NCBI RefSeq assembly: GCF_027580225.2
Contig: NC_073361.2
Coordinates: 33,001,501 to 33,065,500 of the forward strand
Length of the DNA stretch: 64,000 nucleotides
DNA from: Misgurnus anguillicaudatus
Taxonomy: Eukaryota; Chordata; Actinopteri; Cypriniformes; Cobitidae
Reading direction: 5' to 3'
Position 1 is the stretch's first letter, and each line of letters opens with the position of its first letter. A program made the position numbers and the translations under genes. The notes under the pieces were generated by a model. That model did not search any database, had not been told where the DNA came from, and saw nothing but the letters and a program-made list of their open reading frames with translations. Positions 20,960 to 30,459 of the stretch are shown here, in pieces.

Positions 20960-20960
20960 T
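20700..20960. repeat. Low-complexity and (AAT)n microsatellite
   Basis: A degenerate 'tatgtatg' stretch at 20735-20815 and a pure AAT run at about 20922-20957. No gene. Confidence 0.8.
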
Positions 20961-21152
20961 AACAATAATGGGGTTAAAACAGCATTGCAAAAAATAACCC
21001 AACAAATTGGTTATTTCATAACCCAACTAATTGGGTAAAACTTTCTACCCAATGCATTGGGTTAAAATAACCCAACAATGGGTCGGTGCTATAGTAACCC
21101 ACCATTGGGTTATTTATTGGGTTATTTTTAACCCAACTGTTTTTAGTGAGTA

Positions 21153-21340
21153 ACCTTTATTTAACTAGGAAAGTCACATTGAGGTTGTAACCTCTTTTAC
21201 AAGTGAGACCTAGTCAAGACAGGGTTAGATAAAATGAATAAACAAATAACAATCCAAACCAACATCATTAATAAATACAACAAAGAATACAGCAGCATAA
21301 ACATTTAGATACTCAATACTGTTCACAGAAACGAAGAAAT
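21153..21340. repeat. Unassigned repeat fragment
   Basis: Begins 'aacctttatttaactaggaaag' (21152-21173) and contains a polyadenylation-like AT-rich part. It resembles a dispersed LINE tail but cannot be delimited. Confidence 0.3.
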
Positions 21341-23046
21341 TAAGAGCAAGTTGAATTCTCAAACTACCTCTAACTACCTTTTTTCTATGATCCCCGTCAC
21401 TCCTACAGATAAATGGTTCAAAACTCTTAATTCTTTAACAACACAATTTTATTGGAAAAATAAAAAACCCAGAATTTCACTCTCAACACTACAAAATAAA
21501 AAATCACATGGGGGGCTTGAGGCTCCAAACTTCCATCATTACTTCCTGGCAAATCAATTACAGTATTTAGTTAAATGGATCAATATACACAAGTACAATT
21601 ACCCATGGCTAGAATTGGAACAAAACCAATGCATAAATATCCCAATTTCAGATCTCCCCTTCCTCTCACAATCAATTAAGAAATCCAACCTCTTCCAAAG
21701 CATTACTATACAATCAACTCTGACAGCCTGGTGGAAAACAAATCAAATCACAAAATCATCACTAGAATTAAATAAGTTTACCTCACTTTGGCACAACCCA
21801 GAATTCAAGATTCAAAATAAACCTCTTTTTTTCCCGACATGGGCACAAAAAGGAATCACACATCTTCACCATGTATTTGAGAACCACCACTTCATGACAT
21901 TTGAAACACTCACACAGAAATATGGGGTTGGGAAAGAACAATTTATTCAATATCAACAACTTAGACTTAGAATTAAACACAAAACCAGACTTATCAACAA
22001 CACATTACAACCATCTCAACTTATAGAAGAACTTATGAAAATTAATACCTTCAAAAAATTAACCTCCCACTGATATCCCACCAAAACACAACAATAACAC
22101 TCCCAACAACCAAATGGGAGGCTGACTTGGCCTTATCTTCCAACCCTGAGTACTGGGAACAAATCTGCAGGAACACATTTTTCATGACCAATAACACAAA
22201 CCTGCAGCTTATACAATATAAAGTCATTCACAGAACTCACATCACCCAAAGTAAAATGTTTAAAATGGGCCTACACAACACCAATATTTGTTCACAATGC
22301 ACTTTAGGTAGGATAGATCACTATTTACACGCCATGTGGCAATGCCAACCAGTTCAATTATTTTGGGTTACAGTCACTGAGACATTATCCACCGTCCTGA
22401 GTCACAGAATCCCATTACCTCCAACACCCTGTCTCATTGGCGACATTTCTGAAATCCATATCCCCCAAAAATACAGGAATCCATTGCTCGTCTCTCTAGC
22501 TGTCGCTAGGAAAGTAGTTCTCCAAAACTGGAAATCAAAGAAATCTTGCAACATCAATCATTGGATAAATTTAATTTCTGAACACATTTCAATAGAGAAA
22601 TATAATGCACGCAGATGGAAGCAGATATCAGCCTTTGAAGACATCTGGTCCCCATTTCTATCATTTCTTAACACAAAAACATAGCTACAAGCCACATCTC
22701 TCTCTTCTATTATGTAATTTTATTTATTTTATCTCTATAGGCACACACTATTTAAATTCATGCATAACATGTTTTTCCAACCCTTTTTAAACCCATTTCC
22801 GCTTAAATACTCTAACTGTGACTAACGAACGTGAACCTCAAGATCATTCTATTCAACCAGCAATAATAATGTCTCACTGCAACTGTATTGTCCTTTTGTA
22901 ATTTGTCTGTTATTTTGTTGTATGTATGTTATGTGTTACACTTTTACGTGGTGCTTAATCCCCCTCCCCTTATGTGCACTGTAAATAAGTATTCCTATTT
23001 TCCGTACTGTAAAAATTTTTTACTTTATATTGAAAAAAAAAAAAAG
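21341..23046 (+). mobile_element. L1-type LINE, 3' part with poly(A) tail
   Basis: C-terminal third of an L1/Tx1-clade ORF2 in two frames. 21351-22073 has 'FSMIPVTPTDKWFKTLN', 'QFYWKNKKPRI' and 'GGLEAPNFHHYFLANQLQYL'. 22127-22684 has 'LIQYKVIHRTHI', then a Cys/His cluster 'CSQCTLGRIDHYLHAMWQC', and 'IWSPFLSFL'. A frameshift lies between 22073 and 22127. A 350-base 3' untranslated region ends in poly(A) at 23033-23045. It is a different family from the L1-type element at 2764-12216. The 5' part is missing. Confidence 0.85.
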
Positions 23047-23437
23047 TTGTCCTCCGAAGAGGGGGGGTGGTGGCGGGCCAAAAAAAAAAAGGAATTCTCA
23101 AAGCACCTACACTTAACAATGACCAATTCTTTTATTCTGTGTTTGAAGTCACCTAAAGAGATGAGGGACTGCAGCTTAACTTTAGTCTGCATGTCATTCA
23201 GGGGCCATAATATAACAGGCTTAACCTTCCAGCCTCAGATTTAATAGCCGGCACTTTTAACTGTAACCAGTTATGTGACCTTAGATTGTGGCAACTTTGG
23301 AATGATAAAAATTTCCTATATAAGTAATTTGGAAGTTTTCCTAAAATAACTGTATAAATTAAAATTCTCATGTTGATTCTCTTGTAAAGAAATTAAAATT
23401 CACATTGGGTTTTCTGTATAGATTAAAGTCCTGTTTT
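23047..23437. other. Unassigned non-coding sequence
   Basis: Includes a second A run near 23081-23090. Nothing recognisable is coded; it may be a further retroelement 3' region. It forms the far border of the LTR element to its right. Confidence 0.3.
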
Positions 23438-23960
23438 TCCTGCTCTGTCGGCTGCGCGGGCTGCTCTGTCGGCTGCGCGGGCTGCTCTGTCGGCTGCGCG
23501 GGCTGCTCTGTCGGCTGCGCGGGCTGCTCTGTCAGCTGAGAAGTTGGTGTGGGCCCAGGAGAAGATGAAGAACAGGAAGCTCCCTTCTTCCTCTTCTTTC
23601 TCCTGGGTCGCGGGGCAGAAAGTTGCGAAGGGAGAAGAGGCACTGTGGCGGGCAAGACAGACTCAGAGGAGGAACCCCCGGACACTGATTCCCAGGAGAT
23701 CCTCCTCTCACGCTTCCCACAAAGCGCACTGGTGGGGAGGAGCTCTCTGGGACCAAAGGAGGAAGACTTGGGTCGCCAAACACAATCACTCCCATGGCTC
23801 GATCCTCCGGGATGGCTGACAACGGGAAAGGATCAGCGGTTCTGGCTGGCTTTCTCCTGGAATTGACCCCGGGTCCATACAGGAGAGGATCGAACCAGGT
23901 AGGACCCGGGTCACAAGCAACTGGAGAGCTGCGGCCTCTCCTCGCACAGCGACGATACAT
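23368..23960 (-). CDS. Internal frames of non-autonomous LTR element (function unknown)
   Basis: Two overlapping minus-strand frames, 23532-23960 and 23368-23685, cover the internal region. The first starts near the LTR and contains 'VACDPGPTWFDPLLYGPG', then 'VIVFGDPSLPPLVPE'. The second has a basic patch 'APRPRRKKRKK' followed by the PTEQPAQ repeats. No zinc knuckle, protease or RT motif is present. Either a remodelled gag remnant or non-coding sequence open by chance because it is GC-rich. Confidence 0.3.
23443..23532 (-). repeat. 21-bp minisatellite coding PTEQPAQ repeats
   Basis: About four to five near-perfect copies of ggctgctctgtcggctgcgc plus g. On the minus strand they encode repeated Pro-Thr-Glu-Gln-Pro-Ala-Gln within an open frame (23368-23685). 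The unit is a multiple of three, so copy number can change without shifting the frame. Confidence 0.85.
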
Positions 23961-23983
23961 CCAATCCGCTGGGTTCAGTTATG

Positions 23984-24238
23984 GCTTGTGCGTTCTGTCA
24001 GGGTTGGCAAGACAAAAACCCAAGCGCAGACGGATGTAACAAAAAACACTGATGACTTTAATAAAGAGACAAAAACAGAAAATAAAACCCACGAGGGGGC
24101 AAAACATCACAAATACAAGATAACAAAAACACTAACTAAACTAGAATGACTTACAAACAAACTCTACTAAATAACAATAAACTAGACAGGATACATTCAG
24201 CACAGGATACTCACAACAAGAAATACAAACGCACAAGC
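23984..24238 (-). promoter_or_regulatory. Self-priming pair of the LTR element
   Basis: On the minus strand the bases following the LTR read GAACGCACAAGCC (23983-23995). Inside the LTR, GCTTGTGCGTT (plus 24228-24238) is the exact complement over 11 bases. It lies about 30 bases after a TATA-like tatttga. This is the same geometry as in the chromovirus at 3269. Confidence 0.65.
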
Positions 24239-24465
24239 AAAGAACATCAAGCACAAGGACTTCAAATAGGGACAAAATAAATTACATACACCTGGAAATC
24301 ATTACAAGTAAGGGATCGGGGAAAAAGTGACGAGACCTGGGAAATGCGTGGTCAGAGTAATACACCACTAAAACCACACATTTCCCACATAGAACATGGT
24401 ACTGCCAGGACCCCGCACACAAAGACTAGATATAATAAAAGACACGATTCTGACGGATCCTGACA

Positions 24466-25178
24466 CAACTAATGATTCAAATATTTAGAAAGAACTGGAA
24501 GATTAGAGATGGGTCTAAAATTATTCATGTCGAATCGGTCGCCGGCTTTGAAAAGGGGTGTAATGTGGGCTTGCTTCCATATAGCTGGAAACTGATAAGA
24601 ACTTAATGACATATTAAAAATATAAGTAATAGACTCAGCTATAACCGGTGCAGCCACCTTTAGCAAAAAGGGATCCAACCCATAGATTCCAGGCGCCTTT
24701 TTAGGGTCTATGGATTTTAGAGAATTTATAACATCTTGAACTTGTAGAGCTTCGAAAGCAAAGGACAAATCAGAGATAGAAGATGAACTTAGTGGCAAAA
24801 AATGTGTTGAGGCATCTATTGAAGTTGGTGGAGACTGCTGATCAAATAAATGACCTGCTTTCTCAAAGTGTGCATTAAAGGCATTTAAAATATCACTTTT
24901 ATCTGTGATGGTCATTTTCCAATAATCAGTTTCTGGGGAAAGTCTGAAACCTTTTTGTTCTGCAATACTTTAATTGTTTTCCAGAATTTAGAAGGATTGT
25001 TGAAATTTTCAGTAGTTGCATTAAGATAATAGTTTGATATAGAGGCCCGAATGGCTGAGGTACATTTATTTCTCAAAGCTCTAAAACGTTGCCAATCTGC
25101 ATTACTACTGGTCCTCCTTGCGAGGGACCACTGTTTATTTCTTAATTGAATTAACTGGGCTAGTTCTGAGAAAACCAA
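24466..25178 (-). pseudogene. LINE ORF2 linker and reverse transcriptase start
   Basis: Two frames, 24912-25178 and 24469-24915, with a shift between them near 24913. They include 'SNPSKFWKTIKVLQNKK'-type linker sequence ('NNPSKFWKTIKVLQ'), 'FNAHFEKAGHLF', 'SLKSIDPKKAPGIYGLDPFLLK' (RT block 0/1) and 'WKQAHITPLFKAGDR', then 'NNFRPISNLPVLSK'. The catalytic YADD region is not present; the copy is cut there by the LTR element. Confidence 0.8.
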
Positions 25179-25399
25179 GGATTATCCCGATTCTTTATTC
25201 TATGTTTTTTAAAAGGAGTGTGTTTATTGGCAATCAATAGAAACTGTTGCTGAAAACAATCAACAGCTTCGTCAACAGTGGGAATCAATGCAATGTGATC
25301 CCAATTCAATCTTGCCAAGTCAGATAAAAATGCCTCCTCTGGAAATTTTTTAAAATAGCGTCTAGAAACAATGAGACCCTTAAGTTTGGGTATTTTGGT

Positions 25400-25956
25400 G
25401 TTTCTAATACACCCTATAGCACAATGGTCACTAGGTCGTTTGCAAACACACCTATCGCTGAATACTTATGAGCCCTATTGGTGAGAATGACATCAAACAG
25501 AGTGTCACTATTAGGCTTAGATGGATTAAATCTGGTGGGGCTATCAATAAGTTGTACTAAATTTAAAGAATTGCAAGCCAACTTAAAATGATCTGATTTA
25601 TCGCAGAGCCAATCCAATTTAAATCACCAAATAAAATTAATTCAGAATCATTTAACTTGGACAGCACATCAGTCAAAGTAGATAGGGTCTCAGAAACAGC
25701 AGAGGGTGGCCTGTAGCACCCAATAAGAGTAAATGGAGCATTTGCAACCCCAATATTTAAAGCAATAAGTTCAAACTGTCTTGGGATTGACTGGGAAAAT
25801 AAAACAGACACAGGAAATTTTTGAGACATAAATGGCTACGCCACCAGCGCGCCCTTTTCGATCTATTCTGTAGACATTATAACCACCAACACAAATAACA
25901 TCATCAGGGACAGATGGTTTAAGCCAAGTTTCAGAGATCACAACAATATCTGGATT
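25400..25956 (-). pseudogene. LINE ORF2 endonuclease, central and C-terminal part
   Basis: The minus-strand frames read 'NPDIVVISETWL' (the conserved ETW with catalytic Glu), 'RIDRKGRAGGVAIYV', 'FTLIGCYRPPSA', 'ELILFGDLNW' (GDxNW) and 'LTNRAHKYSAIGVF'. These are apurinic-type endonuclease blocks. At least two frame changes are present. At 25957 the TRIM-like element begins, and the upstream endonuclease residues continue at 27152. Confidence 0.8.
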
Positions 25957-26269
25957 TGTCACGGTAATCCGTGTCATGTTTTGTGTCTGTTCTATATTGT
26001 CATCACCTGGACACTTGTTAATTATCACATCATTCATTCCACCTGTGTGTCATTAGTCTTTGTGTATTTATACCCTTGTCTCTGCCATACTCCCTGCTGG
26101 ATCATTGTCTTTGCTACCACGTTTGTACCCTGTTCATCTGTTCCTGTGGTTTACCTACCTGTTGTTATTTTGATTCCCGTGTTTTGTTTGCTATGTTATT
26201 TATATTAAATGTTATCCTTTTATGGTGAACCCAGCACTTGCGTCCTCACTCCTGTTACCAGACGTGACA
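25957..26269 (+). repeat. 5' LTR of TRIM-like element
   Basis: TATA-like tatttata at 26065-26072; predicted RNA start near 26097; AT-rich tatttatattaaatg before the 3' part. The frame 25981-26208 recurs identically in the other LTR and is not a gene. Confidence 0.9.
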
Positions 26270-26838
26270 GAATGATCCGGCCAGACTGGACGCAGCGGGT
26301 TCACGGAGGGCGGCTCCCCCAGGAGTTTCGTAGAGGGGGAGTAGTGACATCGGGGTTCATTCTCCACCAGCCCCGATGTCTCTTGGGGACCACCGTGAGC
26401 GATCGCTCGCTCCTGCGGGAGGAGGATCGGCCCAGGCGGTCCCCCAACGGTTGAGTCGTCGTCGTCGACAGTCCCTCGGAGGACCACCGTCCCGCTCGTA
26501 GGGGGATCCGGAACGGACCACGCCCGATCATTTCCCCGGGGTGGCTACCGAAGTGAGGGTCCCCATTTCCGCGAGGGGACGGGAGATGACTTCCGGGGGG
26601 CATCGGATCGTTGGCGATTCCCAGGAGGGGGGTAATTCGTCTGCCTCGGTTCTCGGAGCGATCGCTCCGGTTCTCCTGGCGCAGTCCGGCCCACCGTCCT
26701 GTTGTTTCGTCCCGGCGGCTGCCGGCATCGCCAGGGTTCCCAAGCCCTCCACCCCTCCCTTGGACTCTCGCTACCAGACTTTGTTTTTGTTTTGTGGTTA
26801 TGTGAGTGTCTGGTAGCCACTCGTAGAGGGAGGGGTTA

Positions 26839-27151
26839 TGTCACGGTAATCCGTGTCATGTTTTGTGTCTGTTCTATATTGTCATCACCTGGACACTTGT
26901 TAATTATCACATCATTCATTCCACCTGTGTGTCATTAGTCTTTGTGTATTTATACCCTTGTCTCTGCCATACTCCCTGCTGGATCATTGTCTTTGCTACC
27001 ACGTTTGTACCCTGTTCATCTGTTCCTGTGGTTTACCTACCTGTTGTTATTTTGATTCCCGTGTTTTGTTTGCTATGTTATTTATATTAAATGTTATCCT
27101 TTTATGGTGAACCCAGCACTTGCGTCCTCACTCCTGTTACCAGACGTGACA
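26839..27151 (+). repeat. 3' LTR of TRIM-like element
   Basis: Identical to 25957-26269 as far as can be read. The following bases ctgtc do not match the ggatt before the 5' LTR, so the target duplication is disturbed. Confidence 0.9.
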
Positions 27152-27301
27152 CTGTCTAACTCAGTAAATTTACATCATCTCTCTATGCCTACTGAATTTG
27201 CCAATAGGCATGGAATTAGGGTGTGGTTTTCTACATTTCAATGCTAGAATTTTACTACCTAAACTTGATTTATTAAAAACATGGTTTTTGTCTGCTAATC
27301 C

Positions 27302-28036
27302 TGTCACGGTACGTATAAACCGGATTGTGGTAATAAAAGGAAGAACCCAAACGCAGAGGAATGTATGAAAAATATAACTGTATTTGAATAAACTGAACAA
27401 AACAAACCCACGTGGGGGTAAAACAGAATATGAAATAATAGCACTGTGTTGGAACACAAATCAGAAACTGAGAATTACAGGAACAGACAATGGAGTACAT
27501 AAACACAGGATAACCAACAACGCACGCACACCACACAGAGAACACAAGGGCATTAAATAGACAGCACATCAATGGGGAACAGGTGAACATAATTAATCAC
27601 TTAAGACATGATTACATAAGGGAGTAGGGTAAAAGTGACAAGACACTGGGAATACGTGTTGCACAGATATGATGTGAATACACACGTATTCCCACATAAA
27701 ACAATGCTGCCCTGGTCCTGCCCTCTGGATAATAACCAAGGTCAGGCAAGACCATGACAGCCACAAAACACTGGGAACACGTGTCACACAGATATGATGT
27801 GAACACACGTGTTCCCACGTACACACACACTGCTGCCCTGACCTTGCCCACAGAACATAGACCTGATCTACACTAAGGTCTGGCAAGATCACGACAGCAA
27901 CAAGACACCGGGAACATGTGGCAGCCACACACAGAATGTGATCCCACATGTCCCCACACAGAACATGATACTGCCACGGTCCTGTCAGATGCACTCAGAC
28001 CTACATCTAGCACGGATGTCTGACAGGACCATGACA
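27302..28036 (-). mobile_element. Solo LTR (Tf1/sushi-like) with three internal tandem units
   Basis: On the minus strand it runs from TGTCATGGTCC to CCGTGACA, 735 bp, with no internal region. Its 5' portion (plus 27637-28036) holds three diverged copies of a unit of about 125-140 bp, each with 'gggaacacgtg ... cacgtgttccc'-type inverted pairs and a 'gacagc' border. These probably represent U3 enhancer repeats. It lies between the NPGP-encoding start of the minus-strand LINE and its endonuclease. No 5-bp duplication remains (aatcc against gacag). Confidence 0.65.
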
Positions 28037-28038
28037 GA

Positions 28039-28068
28039 CAGGGGGCCCGGGTTTACATTAACATTTCC
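28039..28068 (-). pseudogene. LINE ORF N-terminal NPGP (2A-like) segment
   Basis: Minus-strand codons read GNVNVNPGPL immediately upstream of the solo LTR. 'GDVxxNPGP' sequences near the start of CR1/L2-type ORFs are known 2A-like recoding motifs. Here the Asp is Asn, so activity is doubtful. The piece shows that the LINE extended past the LTR. Confidence 0.5.
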
Positions 28069-28109
28069 AGAGACAAATAAAAGCAATAAAATCAACAATC
28101 GTGAAAGAG

Positions 28110-28350
28110 ACTTTTTATCATTATAAGAAGATTTGTGATGAGAGGAAGTCCTTGGACAGCACTTTACTGTATTCGTTACATTATTAATATGCTCGCTTGT
28201 ACGGTTTAACCTTAGCCGCTATATCTACTTATATTACCTATTGATTTTCTGTGTTTTCCTCTACATCTTCTCATGTAAAGCTGCTTTGCAACAATTAACA
28301 CTTGTGAAAAGTGCTATATAAATAAAATTGAATTGAATTGAATTGAATAG
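28110..28350 (+). mobile_element. L2-type LINE 3' end with TTGAA tail
   Basis: Non-coding tail with 'tgtaaagctgctttgcaaca', 'gtgctatataaataaaattg' and a (TTGAA)n run at 28330-28349. This is a very common fish L2 3' terminus. No coding sequence of this copy is present. Confidence 0.8.
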
Positions 28351-28379
28351 TATACTGTTTTTTTTTGCGTAGCTGTAGC

Positions 28380-29170
28380 TGTTCTTAGACTTTTTTTATC
28401 ACCAGCTCTGAAGGCAGCGTTTCATGCTCTCAGCAGGCTGTGGACCTCTCCCATCATCCATGGCTTCTGATTGGCTCGGGTAGTGATGCTTGAGATTATG
28501 GTTACATCATCAATGCACTTGGTTAAAATCTCCAGCGATGATAAGAAATCCATCTGGGTGTGCTGTCTGTAGCTCTGTGATTGCATGGTCTAGTTTACCG
28601 AGTGCTTCGCTTCTGTCAGTGTTGTTAGAGCTTGGGGGGATGTAAACGGCGACCAGCAAAAACGTTGTGAATTTCCTCGGATTGTAGAAAGGTCGGCACC
28701 TGATGAATATAAACTCCACCAATGGAGAACAGTGTCTCCGGACTACCACAGTATCACGGCACCAAGCATTATTTATGTAAACACAGACCCCGCCACCGCA
28801 GGTCTTATCGCTCTCGGCCGAAACTTTGTCTGCTCGGTAGCATGTTAGCCCTTCTAGCTGAATAGCGGAGTCTGGAATGTTGTCATTGAGCCATCTCTCT
28901 GTGAATATAAAGACACATCATTCATTGATAGTCCATTTGGCAGATCTCAGTAGCTGTATATCATCCATTTTATTGTCCAGAGAGCGTACATTGGCGAGAA
29001 TGATGGTTGGAATAGCCGGCTTGTGTGGGCTCCCCGCTAGCCTAGTGCGGATGCCTCTGCGTTTTCCTCTCTTCTGCTTTCTCTCGTACCGCCTGCGAAT
29101 TCAGGCTCGCGAATTCCAGGAACTCGTGGACCAATCACAGCTAATAGGCCGACTCTTCTTCCTCGTTTTT
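28380..29170 (-). pseudogene. LINE endonuclease fragment, minus strand, internally deleted
   Basis: In minus orientation the frames encode 'PTIILANVRSLDNKMDD' (endonuclease start), 'WLNDNIPDSAIQLEG', 'GGGVCVYINNAWC', 'SPLVEFIFIRCRPFY' and 'LLVAVYIPPSS', then '[11 protein letters not shown]' (GDFN). After about 28520 the frame jumps to a later segment ('TRANQKPWM' type, 28400-28510), so the domain between GDFN and the linker is deleted. Stops and shifts occur elsewhere. The block order resembles the LINE at 36413-42325 (both have a 'FRPFYLPREF'-like block), suggesting the same clade. Confidence 0.75.
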
Positions 29171-29560
29171 TTTTTACACGTAGCAGCATATAAGTGATCG
29201 TATTAGTGCCCCCGCTGTTGGCTGTTCATCTTGCGTTATTAGACTTTTTTGCCGACGGCCGTTCTGGACTTTTCCAGAATGCACAGATTGCCAATCTGTC
29301 CCTGGGTATCAGGTTATTGCTAAATGCCTACCACACACATCTGTTTTTTTTTAAACAGAAACGTTAGATGAACACCCTGTTCTGATGACCCAAGAGTTGC
29401 AACAACGGCAGCTAAGTAGGCCATTATGTGTTTTTTTTAAAGAATTTTTTAAACCTAATAAAATCATTATAATTACGTGTTTAATGTAAAATGTGCTCAA
29501 TGTTATAGTCACTGCTCTTTCTGTCCATAAAAGATAACACATTTTAAACTGCTTTCCTCC
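29171..29560. other. Unassigned non-coding sequence
   Basis: AT-rich with poly(T) stretches; no gene, RNA or delimited repeat recognised. Confidence 0.4.
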
Positions 29561-29561
29561 A

Positions 29562-29970
29562 CTTTCAAAACAAAAAAATCCTGATCATTTACTCATCCCC
29601 ATGTCATCTAAGATGTTTATATCTTTGTTTTTTCAGTCAAGAAGAAAGTTTTCTAAGGAAAACATCTCAGGATTTTTCTCCATATAGTGGACTTTAGTGT
29701 ACACCAACAGTTTACAGTTTCAATGCAGTTTCAAAGGACTCTAAACAATCCCAACCGAGTCATAAGGGTCTTATCTAGAGAAACGATCATCATTTTAGCC
29801 AATAAAAAAGTACTTTTAAACCACAACTTCTCATCTTGAACTATCTGTGTGATGCGCCAGCGCGACCTTGAGGATTACGTAATCACGTCGAAAGGTCACG
29901 TGTTACATACTTGCGGACCATTTTAAAATCAATAAACTGACACAAAGACATTAATTAGGATTATTCCACA
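29562..29970. mobile_element. Non-autonomous DNA element (family shared with 49600-49915)
   Basis: Contains the blocks 'catttactcatccccatgtc', 'aagatgtttatatctttg' and 'cttatctagagaaacgatca'. The reverse complement of 49610-49912 carries the same blocks in the same order ('atttactcaccctcatgtca', 'aagatgtttatgtctttc'). The two copies are therefore one dispersed family in opposite orientations. Exact ends are uncertain. Confidence 0.65.
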
Positions 29971-30440
29971 CAAAACAAAATCTGAACGCTCCTCTTTCTC
30001 CATACTTGTAAACACTTGAGCGGTAGTTTCACATATGTCAAACGTGAACTTTTGTTGTGATTGCTTAATACATGTAGCAGAGCGGTGCTAGAGAAAGAAC
30101 ATGAGCCTAAGATTTTAAGGAACTCCGACTACGCCACCCCAGGAATTGCACCCGGGGAAATCTCAAATTACCCAAAATGATGGGTGAAGGACACAGGTTC
30201 GGTCCCTTATAATAAAGTAGGCAGGAGACATGGGTATCATACAAAATGTTACAAAATTTTATTGATACAATATTTAAAAAACACTAAATTAAAAGACACA
30301 CCAAGTACTCATACTCTCCTTTAAAAGAAAAAGACACAATCTTAATTATAACAAAAAGGTAGAATCAAAACAAAAAGAAAAGAGAAAGTTACCAGCAGGG
30401 CTGAGGCTCCCAACAGCAGAGGACAGGGTTTAGTTCGAGC
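29971..30440. repeat. Unclassified repeat, possibly a retroelement 3' region in minus orientation
   Basis: 'aaggaactccgactacgccac' (30118-30138) and a minus-strand AATAAA near 30259-30264 suggest the 3' portion of an unidentified element. It abuts the L2 LINE that starts near 30441. No coding sequence. Confidence 0.3.
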
Positions 30441-30459
30441 AGACTGTCACAAGCATCAC

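Larger units (their letters stand above)
16213..21150. mobile_element. DNA transposon with 'GGGTTA' terminal inverted repeats, probable TA duplication
   Basis: The left end CACTCTAAAAACTGTTGGGT matches the reverse complement of the right end, CTCACTAAAAACAGTTGGGT, with few changes. Both ends continue with several 'gggttatt'/'aacccaac' motifs. TA flanks each end (16211-16212, 21151-21152), compatible with a TA target. Superfamily is not assigned. Contents: exon-like segments at 17101-17210 and 17290-17462, then a nested Harbinger element (17465-20289), a TTAA MITE (20363-20685) and an (AAT)n run at 20922-20957. No complete transposase is visible. Confidence 0.65.
23438..24465 (-). mobile_element. 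Non-autonomous Tf1/sushi-type LTR element, one LTR plus internal region
   Basis: Minus-orientation LTR at 23996-24465 (TGTCAGGATCCG ... CCAACCCTGACA) followed by about 560 bases of internal sequence and no second LTR. The bases just inside the LTR pair with an LTR site (see the primer-site entry). The internal part codes a Pro/Ser-rich, basic peptide and a heptapeptide repeat instead of gag-pol. The element interrupts the minus-strand LINE that begins at 24466. Confidence 0.7.
25957..27151 (+). mobile_element. TRIM-like non-autonomous LTR element with identical LTRs
   Basis: Two 313-bp LTRs (25957-26269 and 26839-27151), TGTCACGG ... GTGACA, with no difference seen between them. They flank a 569-bp GC-rich interior without any gag or pol motif. 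A purine tract agagggaggggt precedes the 3' LTR. A self-priming pair is present: gaatgatcc after the 5' LTR against ggatcatt at 26099-26106 inside it, about 33 bases after tatttata. The element must use enzymes of an autonomous Tf1/sushi-type partner. Confidence 0.85.
24466..28130 (-). mobile_element. L2-like LINE, minus strand, interrupted by TRIM-like element and solo LTR
   Basis: Endonuclease and reverse transcriptase N-terminus of a CR1/L2-type LINE. The coding order on the minus strand is: an NPGP-containing start at 28068-28039, an endonuclease start near 27301-27152, the rest of the endonuclease 25956-25400, a linker, and an RT start ending at 24466. LTR insertions lie at 24465, 25957-27151 and 27302-28036. 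Everything 3' of the early RT is missing beyond the LTR at 24465. Confidence 0.75.

Noticed and set aside
23443..23532. CRISPR-like array
   Set aside because: Units are contiguous 21-bp repeats without spacers; it is a coding minisatellite.
25981..26820. Many overlapping frames of 60-100 codons in the TRIM-like element
   Set aside because: GC-rich interior opens all frames on both strands; no motif and no frame preference.
27302..28036. TSD for the solo LTR
   Set aside because: Flanks aatcc and gacag do not match, and codons between the NPGP segment and the endonuclease start are missing, so a deletion accompanied or followed insertion.
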